Origin: Streptomyces nigra
GTDB taxonomy: Bacteria; Actinomycetota; Actinomycetes; Streptomycetales; Streptomycetaceae
Assembly: GCF_003074055.1 (NCBI RefSeq)
Contig: NZ_CP029043.1
Location: forward strand, 6,502,501 to 6,566,500
Length of the DNA stretch: 64,000 nucleotides
Direction: 5' to 3'
The notes beneath the pieces were generated by a model. It searched no databases. It had not been told where the DNA came from and worked only from the letters and a program-made list of their open reading frames with translations. Both the position numbers and the translations under genes were made by a program. This document shows, one piece after another, positions 1 to 8,263 of the stretch; the stretch's first letter is position 1, and every line of letters begins with the position of its first letter.

Positions 1-1140
1 CTGCGCGGAGCCCTGTCGTCCGTCCGCCCCGACGACCTCGCCGCCGCCGTGATCCGGGGCATCGTCGCCGACGTCCCCGCGCTGGACCCCGCGCGCGTCG
101 ACGACGTGTACTGGGGTGCCGCCAACCAGGCCGGTGAGGACAACCGCAACGTGGCCCGGATGGCGGCCCTGCTGGCCGGACTGCCCGACTCGGTGCCCGG
201 CGCCACCGTGAACCGTCTGTGCGCGTCCGGACTGGAGGCGGTCACGACGGCCGCCCGGACCATCGCGGCGGGCGAGGCCGACATCGTGCTCGCCGGCGGC
301 TCCGAGTCCATGAGCCGTGCCCCCTTCGTCCTGCCCCGCCCCGACGAGGCGCTGCCCCACCGCATCGAGACCGTCGACACCCGCCTCGGCTGGCGGCTGG
401 TCAACCCGGCCATGAAGGACCTGCACGGACTGCTGTCCATGGGCGAGACCGCCGAGGAGGTCGCCCGGCGCCACGGCGTCTCCCGCGAACGCCAGGACGA
501 GTTCGCGCTCCGCAGCCACCAGCGGGCCGCCGAGGCCCGTAAGAACGGGCACTTCGACGACGAGATCCAGCCCGTGGAGCGCCCCGACGGCGTGGTCGTC
601 GACAGCGACGAGTGCATCCGCGAGGACACCTCCTACGAGAAGCTGTCCCGGCTCAAGCCCGTCTTCCGCGCGGACGGCACGGTCACCGCCGGCAACGCCT
701 CCCCGATGAACGACGGGGCCGCCGGACTCCTCCTGGTCAGCGAGGAGGCGCTGAACGACCTCGGCCTGGAGTCCCTCGGCCGCTATGTCGCCGGCGGCTC
801 GGCCGGCGTCCACCCCGACGTCATGGGCATCGGCCCGGTCCCCGCCACCCGCAAGGTCCTCGACCGGGCCGGCTGGACCGTCGCCGACGTCCAGGAGGCC
901 GAGTTCAACGAGGCGTTCGCCGCACAGGCCCTGGCCGGTGTCGACGCCCTCGGTATCGACCTCGACCTGGTCAACGCGAGCGGCGGCGCCATCGCCCTCG
1001 GGCACCCGCTGGGCTGCTCCGGCGCCCGCATCCTGACCACCCTCCTGCATCGGATGCGCCGCACCGGGGCCGAGCGCGGCCTGGCCACGATGTGCGTCGG
1101 CGTCGGCCAGGGCAGCGCGGTACTGGTCGAACGGCACTGA
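1..1140 (+). CDS. pcaF: Beta-ketoadipyl-CoA thiolase-like acetyltransferase, 5' partial
   Basis: Cytoplasmic thiolase that would cleave 3-oxoadipyl-CoA with CoA to succinyl-CoA and acetyl-CoA, the last step of the beta-ketoadipate pathway. The reading frame is open from base 1 and the first visible residues (LRGALSSVRPDDLAAAV) match an internal thiolase segment, so the true start lies left of the window. The nucleophile cysteine is in NRLCASGLEA, the catalytic histidine in GHPLGCSGAR and the second cysteine in CVGVGQGSA, so the active site is complete. The segment ANQAGEDNRNVARMAALL is characteristic of PcaF-type thiolases rather than FadA. No other pca gene is visible, so a general acetyl-CoA C-acyltransferase remains possible. 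Confidence 0.9.
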   Translation: MRGALSSVRPDDLAAAVIRGIVADVPALDPARVDDVYWGAANQAGEDNRNVARMAALLAGLPDSVPGATVNRLCASGLEAVTTAARTIAAGEADIVLAGGSESMSRAPFVLPRPDEALPHRIETVDTRLGWRLVNPAMKDLHGLLSMGETAEEVARRHGVSRERQDEFALRSHQRAAEARKNGHFDDEIQPVERPDGVVVDSDECIREDTSYEKLSRLKPVFRADGTVTAGNASPMNDGAAGLLLVSEEALNDLGLESLGRYVAGGSAGVHPDVMGIGPVPATRKVLDRAGWTVADVQEAEFNEAFAAQALAGVDALGIDLDLVNASGGAIALGHPLGCSGARILTTLLHRMRRTGAERGLATMCVGVGQGSAVLVERH

Positions 1141-1215
1141 GCCGGCCCGGGTCTCCCGGCCGGCGGTCTCCCGGCAAGCGGTCTCCCAGCAGGCGAGACG
1201 GACTACCAGGACCTG

Positions 1216-2016
1216 ATGTCCGCACATACCATCGGTCCCCGCATGGACACGATGACGCTGTGGCAGATCACCGGCTGGGAGTTCGCCGCCCTCGCCGGCG
1301 CGGCCCTCCTGGTCGGCTTCTCCAAGACCGCCGTGAGCGGCGCCAACACGGTCAGTCTGGCGATCTTCGCCGCCGTACTGCCCGCCCGCGCCTCCACCGG
1401 GGTCCTGCTGCCGATCCTGATCGCCGGTGACGTGCTCGCCGTCCTCACCTATCGGCGGCACGCCCACTGGCCCACGCTGTGGCGCCTGTTCCCGGCGGTC
1501 GCGGCCGGCGTCGTGTGCGGCACGCTGTTCCTGGTGTGGGCCGACGACGGCGCCGTCCGCACCTCGATCGGCGTGATCCTGCTGATGATGGCGGCCGTGA
1601 CCGTGTGGCGCCGCCGCGCCGCCGAGCGGGAGGCCGACCCCGACGCCGTCACCACCCGCTCCGGCCGCCTCAAGGCCCGTTCCTACGGTGTCCTCGGCGG
1701 CTTCACCACGATGGTCGCCAACGCGGGCGGCCCGGTGATGTCGATGTACCTGCTGTCGGCCGGCTTCCGCAAGCTCGGCTTCCTCGGCACCTCCGCCTTC
1801 TTCTTCCTGATCGTCAACACCTCCAAGGTGCCGTTCAGCGCCGGGCTCGGCCTGATCGACGGCTCCTCGCTGCTGCTGGACGCCGCACTGGTGCTGTTCG
1901 TCGTCCCCGGCGCGCTGCTCGGCACCTGGGCCGTCGGCCGGATCAACCAGCGGCTCTTCGAACAGCTGGTGATCGCGGCGACGGTCGTGGGCGGGCTCCA
2001 GCTGCTGCTGCGCTGA
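1216..2016 (+). CDS. TauE/SafE family sulfite exporter-like membrane protein
   Basis: Predicted inner-membrane transporter of the TauE/SafE (DUF81) family, whose members export sulfite, sulfoacetate or related organic anions. The 266-residue protein has about seven to eight hydrophobic segments, with the usual two-half layout around a charged central loop (RRRAAEREADPDAV, residues 136-149). GFSKTAVSGANTVSL in the first half and ANAGGPVMSMYLL in the second match the repeated signature of the family. The ATG at 1216 has a weak AGGA upstream; ATG at 1243 (MDTMTLWQITGWE) is a good alternative, since the family usually starts just before the first membrane helix. The actual substrate cannot be read from the sequence. 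Confidence 0.85.
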   Translation: MSAHTIGPRMDTMTLWQITGWEFAALAGAALLVGFSKTAVSGANTVSLAIFAAVLPARASTGVLLPILIAGDVLAVLTYRRHAHWPTLWRLFPAVAAGVVCGTLFLVWADDGAVRTSIGVILLMMAAVTVWRRRAAEREADPDAVTTRSGRLKARSYGVLGGFTTMVANAGGPVMSMYLLSAGFRKLGFLGTSAFFFLIVNTSKVPFSAGLGLIDGSSLLLDAALVLFVVPGALLGTWAVGRINQRLFEQLVIAATVVGGLQLLLR

Positions 2017-2060
2017 CGCCCGCCCGTCGGCCCAGGGGGCTGGCTCAGGGGCCCAGGGGC

Positions 2061-3536
2061 TCAGGGCGCGATTCCGACCCCTTCGACCCTGCTCCACGCC
2101 CGCTCCTGAGCCGCCGTCATGGCCGGCCACCGCAGACCGCCCGGACGCGGCTCCACCCGCGAGGCGTACGGCCCCGGACGGAAGGCCGGATCGTAGAAGC
2201 AGCCCGTGCCGTACGTCCGGTCGAACGCCGCGCACGACGCCGCCAGGGACCGGGGCGTCGGCCGGTGCCCCGTACGCACCCAGGCGTCCAGCGCCGTGAC
2301 GGACGTGGCGTACTCGGCGTCGCTCAGCGCGCTGTGCTCGTGCTCCCGCGTGAACGACTGCACCAGGAACCGGTCCCGTCCCGCGCCCCGCAGCGTGTCC
2401 CGGTACGCCGCCTCGTGCTCCACGAACGCCGTCGGGTCGTCGATCGCGTGCATCGTCAGCACCGGCACCCCGACCCGCCCGGTCAGATCGCTGTCGTACG
2501 ACAGATCGCGTACGGCCGTCGGGTCGGGGGAGAAGCGCTCCACGCCGGCGTTCAGCGCCGCGTCGTCGTGCGAACCGGAGTAGCGCACCCCCTGGTTCCC
2601 GAACGGGTTACGGCCGCCGAGGCGCTCGTGCACGATGTCGCGGAACGTGAAGGTCGCGAACCGCAGATGCGACTCCAGCGTGCGCTCCGGGACGTCGGTG
2701 ACCGCGAGGATGTCGTCGAGGTTGCGCTGCTGGAGCGCGGTGCGCTCGGCCGGCGCGGAGGCGTACCCGGTGCACTCCTGGAGCCGGGCGCGCAGCCCCG
2801 CCGACGTCATGGTCGACCCGGCCCGCAGCCCCTGCCACAGCGGGTACTGCGGCTCGGTCGGGCGGGGGTGGTTGGCGCAGTAGTACTGGTAGACGACGCG
2901 CAGGTCGACCCGGTAGTCGTACCCGCGCGACCCGCCGCCGAGGACGCCGTTGGTGAGCAGCGCCCCGTCGTAGGCGCCGCCCCGGCGGCCGTACGTCTCC
3001 ACGACCTTCGCGGCGACGTCGCCGCCCCACGACTGGCCGTGCACGAAGGTGCGGCGGGGCCGCCCGAACTCCCCGACGAACACCTTCCTCACGCTCTCCG
3101 TGTCGGCGGCCGCCATCCGCGTCCCGTAGCCGCCCCGGCGGTACGAGGAGCCCGCCCAGGCGTACCCCTCCTTCACCATCACCGACCAGCGGCCCAGGTC
3201 GTCCAGGCTGCGCGCCGGGTCGGACTCCGCGCCGAGGTCGGGGCCGCCGTGCGCGTGCACCACCAGCGAGCCGTTCCAGTCGGTGGGCACCGCGAGGGCG
3301 TAGTGGGCGCCGTTCGCGTCCCTGCCGGTGTAGCAGTCGGCCCGCCCGGCGAGTTCGTCCGGGCAGGCGGCGCGGACCGGCGCGGCGGTCTCCCCGCGCG
3401 CCTGGGAGGCCCCGGCCAGCAGCCCGGCGGCGAGCGTCCCCGCCAGTACGGCGGCCAGCGCGGTGCGCCGGGTGGCCGTCACCGGGACCGGGACCGATCT
3501 GCGGATCACTGCCTGCGTTCTCGTCGTCCAGTCCAA
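2061..3536 (-). CDS. Secreted alpha/beta hydrolase
   Basis: Probable exported serine hydrolase. Residues 1-48 form a signal peptide: an Arg-rich start (RR at 12-13 and 23-24), a hydrophobic core (ALAAVLAGTLAAGLLAG) and an ASQA-type cleavage site. The mature part contains the oxyanion segment VVHAHGGPD near residue 93 and the nucleophile elbow GQSWGG (Ser169). A late MHAIDDP and REHEHSAL segment could supply Asp and His of the triad. The start is a TTG with a strong GAGGAG seven bases upstream, preferred over the GTG at 3509, which has only a weak site. Family members include esterases and peptidases; the substrate is unknown. It ends 44 bases from the convergent exporter gene. Confidence 0.8.
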   Translation of the reverse strand: MDWTTRTQAVIRRSVPVPVTATRRTALAAVLAGTLAAGLLAGASQARGETAAPVRAACPDELAGRADCYTGRDANGAHYALAVPTDWNGSLVVHAHGGPDLGAESDPARSLDDLGRWSVMVKEGYAWAGSSYRRGGYGTRMAAADTESVRKVFVGEFGRPRRTFVHGQSWGGDVAAKVVETYGRRGGAYDGALLTNGVLGGGSRGYDYRVDLRVVYQYYCANHPRPTEPQYPLWQGLRAGSTMTSAGLRARLQECTGYASAPAERTALQQRNLDDILAVTDVPERTLESHLRFATFTFRDIVHERLGGRNPFGNQGVRYSGSHDDAALNAGVERFSPDPTAVRDLSYDSDLTGRVGVPVLTMHAIDDPTAFVEHEAAYRDTLRGAGRDRFLVQSFTREHEHSALSDAEYATSVTALDAWVRTGHRPTPRSLAASCAAFDRTYGTGCFYDPAFRPGPYASRVEPRPGGLRWPAMTAAQERAWSRVEGVGIAP

Positions 3537-3726
3537 GACGCTGCTCCTCGCCCTCGCGTTCGCCTTCGCACTCGTCCTCGGCCACGCCGACGCGTCGTCG
3601 AGCCGTGCGCGGCGATGCTAGGGAGCGGGAGGACACGCCCACCACGGTCCGGCCGTTGTGTTCATAGTGTTCGTCCGACGTCAGGGCGCCGACACACCTT
3701 GGACGCCCACCTCGTACGCTCGCCCC

Positions 3727-4482
3727 ATGTCCCCGCGCCACATCCTTCTCCTCGGCGGCACCACCGAGGCGCGTGAACTCGCCGCGGCCCTCGCGGCGCG
3801 CCCCGGCGTGCGCGTCACCACCTCGCTCGCCGGACGCGTGTCCCGCCCCGGCGCGGTCGCGGGCGACGTACGCGTCGGGGGCTTCGGCGGCGCCGAGGGC
3901 CTGGCCACGTGGCTGCGCGCCGAGGAGGTGGACACGGTCGTCGACGCCACGCACCCCTTCGCCGTGTCGATCACCGCGAACGCGGTGCGCGCCGCGCGCA
4001 CGACGGGCGTGCCGGCCGTCGTGCTGCGACGCCCCGGCTGGCGCCGGGAGCCCGGCGACCGCTGGCACGAGGCGGCCTCACTCGCCGAGGCCGCCGCGCT
4101 TCTGCCGGATCTCGGGCACCGGGTGCTGCTGACCACCGGCCGCCTCGGCCTGGCCGCCTTCGCCCACCTCACCGGTCAGCGGTTCGTCGTCCGCTGCGTC
4201 GAACCGCCCGAGCCGCCCATGCCCCCGCACACCGAAGTGCTGCCGGCACGCGGCCCGTTCACGGTGCCGGGCGAGACGGAGCTGCTGCGCGACCACCGCA
4301 TCGACGTCCTCGTCACCAAGGACAGCGGCGGCGCGGCGACCGCGCCCAAACTCACGGCCGCCCGCCGGCTGGGCCTCCCCGTGGTGGTCGTACGCCGCCC
4401 CGCGCTCCCGGAGGGAGTGGAGGCGGTACCGGACGTGCGGGGCGTCCTGGAACGGCTCGGCCTGGACGACCGGACCGTGTGA
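3727..4482 (+). CDS. cobK: Precorrin-6A reductase (CobK/CbiJ)
   Basis: NADPH-dependent reduction of precorrin-6A to dihydroprecorrin-6B in aerobic cobalamin ring synthesis. The N-terminal LLLGGTTEARELAAAL is the dinucleotide-binding start typical of CobK, followed by DATHPFAVSITANAV and the C-terminal VTKDSGGAATAPKL, both diagnostic of the family. At 251 residues the length is normal. ATG 3727 is chosen because the upstream in-frame GTG (3658) only adds non-homologous residues. There is no Shine-Dalgarno sequence; instead TACGCT ends six bases before the ATG, suggesting a leaderless transcript. The related cobF lies 0.5 kb downstream on the opposite strand. Confidence 0.93.
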   Translation: MSPRHILLLGGTTEARELAAALAARPGVRVTTSLAGRVSRPGAVAGDVRVGGFGGAEGLATWLRAEEVDTVVDATHPFAVSITANAVRAARTTGVPAVVLRRPGWRREPGDRWHEAASLAEAAALLPDLGHRVLLTTGRLGLAAFAHLTGQRFVVRCVEPPEPPMPPHTEVLPARGPFTVPGETELLRDHRIDVLVTKDSGGAATAPKLTAARRLGLPVVVVRRPALPEGVEAVPDVRGVLERLGLDDRTV

Positions 4483-4485
4483 CCG

Positions 4486-4902
4486 TCACCTGGTCAGCGT
4501 CTCGAAGCCCGCGGCGGAGCAGTAGGCGACGGCCTCGCCCTCGGCGTTCGTATCGCCGCGGACCGCCATGACGGTGACGTCGAGCATGCTCCCGTCGTCA
4601 CCGGCGCCCTCGTACGCGGCGCTGGGCAACTGCCGCGCGGCGCTGACGACCGCGTCCCCGTCCGGGACGGCACCGGACTCGGCGCCCTCCTCGGTGGCGG
4701 AGTTCCTGGCGCGCTGCCAAGAGCCCAGCTCCCTGCAGTAGTTCTCCTGCCACGCCCGGTCCATCTCCGAGGCACCGGAGTCTCCGGAGTCGCCGAAGCC
4801 GTCGGAGCCGTCCGACGAGCAGCCGCCCACCAGCCCGGCGACCACTGCGGCGGCCACGACCCCTCGCACGATCCGTCCCGCGCGCCCGCGGCTGTGCCCC
4901 AT
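4486..4902 (-). CDS. Small lipoprotein of unknown function
   Basis: A 138-residue putative lipoprotein. After an Arg-rich N-terminus comes a hydrophobic stretch (VVAAAVVAGLVGGC) whose LVGGC is a good lipobox, so the mature protein would be lipid-anchored outside the membrane. The rest is Ser/Gly/Asp-rich near the anchor, then has CRELGSWQRARNSA and a C-terminal Cys (YCSAAGFETLTR), giving two cysteines that could form a disulfide. Two ATG starts are possible, 4917 and 4902; the latter has a better-placed GCAGG. It lies between cobK and cobF but nothing in its sequence ties it to cobalamin. No function recognised. Confidence 0.7.
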   Translation of the reverse strand: MGHSRGRAGRIVRGVVAAAVVAGLVGGCSSDGSDGFGDSGDSGASEMDRAWQENYCRELGSWQRARNSATEEGAESGAVPDGDAVVSAARQLPSAAYEGAGDDGSMLDVTVMAVRGDTNAEGEAVAYCSAAGFETLTR

Positions 4903-4965
4903 GGACCTGCCCCCCATTCGACTGGACTCGCCCTCACCCGACCGGATCGCGCCGGCCGCCCCGCG

Positions 4966-5739
4966 CTACCGCTCCCGCGGGTTCCTGCGCAGCAGATAGG
5001 TGTCCATGATCCACCCCTTGCGCTCCCGGGCCTCCGCCCGCAGCCGCTCGATACGGGGCGCCGCCTCGGCGATCGGGCCTGAAACCAGGATCTCGTCGGG
5101 CGTCCCCAGGTAGGCGCCCCAGTAGATGTCGAGGTCCTCGTCGGCGTACTGCCGGAAGCGCTGATGCGCGTCGAGCATGACGACCACGTCGTCCACCCCG
5201 TCCGGGAACCCCTCGGCCAGCCGCCGCCCCGTGGTGATCTGCACGGGCCGCGCGACCCGGTTCAGGCCGGTGCGGTGCCGGGCGGCCAGCGAGGAGACGC
5301 TGCTGATGCCGGGGATGACGTCGTAGGCGAAGGCGACCGTCCCGGACGCCAGCACCTCCTCCAGGATGGCGAGCGTGCTGTCGTACAGCGCGGGGTCGCC
5401 CCACACCAGGAAGGCGCCCGTCTCGTCCTCGCCCAGCTCGTCGGCGATCAGCCGCGCGTAGATCCCGGCCCGCGCGCTGCGCCAGTCGCCGACCGCGGGG
5501 GAGTAGGCGGCGCCCCCGGCGGAGCGGTCCCGGTCGGGGTCCCGTGCCTCGACGATCCGGTACGTCCCCTCCGGCACGTGCGCGTCCAGCATGTCCCGGC
5601 GCAACCCCGTGAGGTCCGACTTCACCTCGCCCTTGTCGAGGATGAAGAACACGTCCGTATCGCGGAGCGCCCGGACCGCCTGCAGCGTCAGCTGCTCCGG
5701 GTCGCCCGCGCCGATGCCGATCACATGAATGGTTCGCAC
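4966..5739 (-). CDS. cobF: Precorrin-6A synthase (deacetylating), CobF
   Basis: SAM-dependent C-1 methyltransferase of the aerobic cobalamin pathway; it methylates precorrin-5 and releases acetate to give precorrin-6A, the substrate of CobK. The protein has the tetrapyrrole methylase fold: N-terminal HVIGIGAGDPEQLTLQAV (substrate loop), central FLVWGDPALYDSTL and VIPGISSVSSLAARH (SAM binding), ending with GWIMDTYLLRRNPRER. The GTG at 5739 (VRTIHVIGIG) is preferred because family members start there; a GTG at 5757 would add six residues. It is oriented opposite to cobK and separated from it by a lipoprotein gene. Confidence 0.93.
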   Translation of the reverse strand: MRTIHVIGIGAGDPEQLTLQAVRALRDTDVFFILDKGEVKSDLTGLRRDMLDAHVPEGTYRIVEARDPDRDRSAGGAAYSPAVGDWRSARAGIYARLIADELGEDETGAFLVWGDPALYDSTLAILEEVLASGTVAFAYDVIPGISSVSSLAARHRTGLNRVARPVQITTGRRLAEGFPDGVDDVVVMLDAHQRFRQYADEDLDIYWGAYLGTPDEILVSGPIAEAAPRIERLRAEARERKGWIMDTYLLRRNPRER

Positions 5740-5814
5740 GCCCCGAGTCTGCCGCACCTGTCCGAGGGGCCGGACACCGCGTCCCAGGCGGCCCGATCGG
5801 TGCGCTGTCCCGCC

Positions 5815-6339
5815 CTACACGGCCCCCCGCAGCCGGGGCGCCCGCGCCCCCGCGTCCACGGGCCCGCCGTCCCGTTCCACCTCGTCCGCCAGCTGCCGGG
5901 CCCACGCCGTCAGGGCGGCCGGGTCCATGCCGTACGGCCGGGGCTCCCCGGTCACCGCCGTCCACTCCTCCACGGCGCCGGCGCCGCGCCGCAGCAGACG
6001 GGCCCCGCCGGTGGTGTTGCCGCGCGCCGCGTGTGTGAGGCCCACCGCGAGCTGGGCCAGCCCCCGCCACAGGGCCCGCTCCTCCTCGGGGCCCGACTTC
6101 CAGGCGTCCTCGAACACCTCGTGCGCGTGGAACGGCTTCCCCGCGTCCAGCAGCTCCTGCGCCTCGGCGACGGTCTCCGCCGGGGTGCGCACGACCCCCT
6201 CGGGCTGCCGGTCGACCCCGTCCGCGCCGTACGGCAGGGGCCGCCCCAGCCCGTCCCGCGGCCGGGCGTTGCGCGCCCGCCCCTCAGGGTCCCGATCGCG
6301 TTCCCCGGCCTGTCCTCGTTCCGACGATGTGCTGCCCAT
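5815..6339 (-). CDS. DUF309 domain-containing protein
   Basis: A 174-residue protein with the DUF309 motif in its second half: ELLDAGKPFHAHEVFEDAWK, followed by WRGLAQLAVGLTHAARGN. These small helical proteins are widespread and of unknown biochemical role. The open frame extends upstream to 6510 but that part runs antisense through the tRNA-Pro gene, so the ATG at 6339 (MGSTSSERG) is taken as the start; a GGGAGGGA lies somewhat far upstream. The first 60 residues are charged and low-complexity, as is common in Streptomyces homologues. Confidence 0.85.
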   Translation of the reverse strand: MGSTSSERGQAGERDRDPEGRARNARPRDGLGRPLPYGADGVDRQPEGVVRTPAETVAEAQELLDAGKPFHAHEVFEDAWKSGPEEERALWRGLAQLAVGLTHAARGNTTGGARLLRRGAGAVEEWTAVTGEPRPYGMDPAALTAWARQLADEVERDGGPVDAGARAPRLRGAV

Positions 6340-6451
6340 GCACCCGATTGTCCCTCCCCGCCCGTACGACACGGACGCCCGCTTCGGCGTCGGGACGGAG
6401 TGGGGTAAAGTGCTGTCCGCCCGATCGCGCGGTACGCCGTGCGGCAGGCAC

Positions 6452-6525
<74 letters not shown>

Positions 6526-6535
6526 CGGTTTCGAT

Positions 6536-6568
6536 CAGCGGGTCTCGCCGTACGCGGCGGGCCCGCTG
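6536..6568 (+). terminator. Hairpin terminator after tRNA-Pro copy 1
   Basis: Outer arms CAGCGGG (6536-6542) and CCCGCTG (6562-6568) are perfect complements and enclose an inner stem CGCCG/CGGCG with loop TACG. The hairpin starts ten bases after the tRNA and is followed by only two T residues, as is usual for Streptomyces terminators. Confidence 0.65.
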
Positions 6569-6667
6569 TTCGCGTTCCGGCGGCATGATCGGTGTGGCGG
6601 CGCGGGCGGCGCCGGGATGGTGGAATCGCCCCATGACCAACTCGCTCAGTCACCCGGCCGGTGCCCG

Positions 6668-7330
6668 ATGACCGCCGGTATCGACACCCCCGACCGCCGC
6701 GGCCGCACCGGGCTCGACCGGGCCGGCCGGGACCTCACCGGCAATCCCCGGGTCCGGGTCCGCGACGTGCAGCTGCTGTCCAGCCACTGGTACGTCGAGC
6801 GCACCACCACCTTCGACTTCCAGCACGCCGACGGCACCTGGACCACCCAGCAGCGCGAGACCCACGACCGGGGCAACGGGGCCACGATGCTGCTCTACGA
6901 CGCCGCGCGCGAAACCGTCCTCCTCACTCGCCAGTTCCGCTTCCCCGTCTACGTCAACGGCCACCCCGACGGCATGCTGGTCGAGACCCCCGGCGGACTG
7001 CTCGACGAGGACGACGAGCACCCTGAGATCGCCGTGCGCCGCGAGGTGGTCGAGGAGACCGGGCACACCATCGGCGCCGTCCAGCATGTCTTCGACGTGT
7101 ACATGAGCCCCGGCTCGGTCACCGAACGCGTCAGTTTCTACGCCGCCGAGTACGGCCCGTCGACCCGCACCCACGAGGGCGGGGGACTGGAGGAGGAGGG
7201 CGAGGACATCGAGATCGTCGAACTGCCGTTCCGGCGGGCCCTGGAGATGATCCGCACGGGGGAGATCGCCGACGCCAAGACGATCATGCTGCTGCAATGG
7301 GCGGCCCTGGAGGGGCCGTTCGCGAAGTGA
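6668..7330 (+). CDS. Nudix hydrolase, GDP-mannose/ADP-ribose pyrophosphatase type
   Basis: Cytoplasmic Nudix pyrophosphatase that would hydrolyse a nucleoside diphosphate-linked sugar. The Nudix box G-x5-E-x7-REVVEETG is complete (about residues 110-132) and provides the metal-binding glutamates. N-terminal VRDVQLLSSHWYVERTTTF and RGNGATMLLYDAARETVLL resemble the NudK/AdpP (TIGR00052-like) group, active on GDP-mannose or ADP-ribose. ATG 6668 is used; an in-frame ATG at 6617 would add 17 non-conserved residues. It lies downstream of the tRNA terminator and is probably transcribed separately. The exact substrate is uncertain. Confidence 0.9.
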   Translation: MTAGIDTPDRRGRTGLDRAGRDLTGNPRVRVRDVQLLSSHWYVERTTTFDFQHADGTWTTQQRETHDRGNGATMLLYDAARETVLLTRQFRFPVYVNGHPDGMLVETPGGLLDEDDEHPEIAVRREVVEETGHTIGAVQHVFDVYMSPGSVTERVSFYAAEYGPSTRTHEGGGLEEEGEDIEIVELPFRRALEMIRTGEIADAKTIMLLQWAALEGPFAK

Positions 7331-7413
7331 CCACCCAGCCCCCGCGTCCCGGCCCGCCCTGCTGACCGGCCGGGCCGGGGGTACGCTCCGAAGAGGAGCC
7401 GAAGGAGAGTGGC

Positions 7414-8229
7414 ATGCCTCTGTTCCCGACCGAGCGGTCCGTGCGGACGACCCCGGAAGGTCTCCTGTGGGAGCCCAGTGACCGCTGGGTCCGCGGCCGC
7501 AAGGGCGAGGTCACGGTCGTCGACAGCAGGCACCCGGTCCTGGTCTGGGAGCCCGACGTCCCCGTCCCGTGCTACAGCTTCCCGCGCGAGGAGGTCCGCA
7601 CCGACCTCCTGCAGCCGGCCCGCAACCCCACCCCCGGCCGCCATACGGGATCGCAGATCTTCTACGACCTCCTGACCGGCGGCGAACTCCTGGAGAACGC
7701 GGCCTGGACGTTCCCCGCCGCCGACCTCGCCGGGCACATCTCCTTCGAGTGGTTCTGGCGCCGGGGCAGCGGACTCGACCACTGGTACGAGGAGGAGGAA
7801 GAGATCTTCATCCACCCGCGCGACCCGCACAAACGCGTGGACGCCCTCCCCAGCAGCCGCCATGTCCGGGTCGAGATCGACGGGACGGTCGTCGCCGACA
7901 CCCGGCGCCCGGTGCTGCTCTTCGAGACCGGGCTGCCCACGCGCTACTACCTGCCGCGCGAGGACGTCCGCCTCGACCTCTTCGAACGGACCGACCACAG
8001 CACCGGGTGCCCGTACAAGGGCACGGCCGAGTACTGGACCTGGCGCGGCGAGGGCGAGGTCCCCCGGAACATCCTGTGGAGCTACCCCGACCCGCTGGCC
8101 CCCGCGGCCGCCGTGAAGGGGCTGCTGGCGTTCTACAACGAAGCGGTCGACATCACCCTGGACGGCGAACGCCTCCAGCGGCCCCGGACGCCGTTCAGCG
8201 ACACGCTGACCCCGTCCCGGACCCGGTAG
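7414..8229 (+). CDS. Tandem DUF427 domain protein
   Basis: A 271-residue protein made of two related DUF427 units. The first has VVDSRHPVLVWEPDVPVPCYSFPREEVRTDLL and the second VADTRRPVLLFETGLPTRYYLPREDVRLDLF; aligned in this way they show an internal duplication (each quoted here only as its recognisable core, around residues 35-65 and 155-185). DUF427 proteins are small beta-folded proteins of unknown activity, common in actinomycetes. A GAAGGAGAG Shine-Dalgarno sequence lies just before ATG 7414. No operon partner is evident; the next gene starts 34 bases later on the same strand and may be cotranscribed. Confidence 0.88.
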   Translation: MPLFPTERSVRTTPEGLLWEPSDRWVRGRKGEVTVVDSRHPVLVWEPDVPVPCYSFPREEVRTDLLQPARNPTPGRHTGSQIFYDLLTGGELLENAAWTFPAADLAGHISFEWFWRRGSGLDHWYEEEEEIFIHPRDPHKRVDALPSSRHVRVEIDGTVVADTRRPVLLFETGLPTRYYLPREDVRLDLFERTDHSTGCPYKGTAEYWTWRGEGEVPRNILWSYPDPLAPAAAVKGLLAFYNEAVDITLDGERLQRPRTPFSDTLTPSRTR

Positions 8230-8263
8230 GAGAGACCCCGCCGGCCGGCCGAGAGGGGGCCGG

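Noticed and set aside
3537..3726. Cobalamin riboswitch upstream of cobK
   Set aside because: The gap is 190 bases and I could not find the B12 box or the expected helices; the transcript appears leaderless.
1479..3776. A 765-codon open frame on the plus strand
   Set aside because: It runs antisense to the secreted hydrolase and out of frame with the exporter; its product is Arg/Pro-rich with no recognisable motif, as expected for a shadow frame in high-G+C DNA.
2608..4068. Long minus-strand frame overlapping the hydrolase and cobK
   Set aside because: Shadow frame; different phase from the hydrolase and antisense to cobK.
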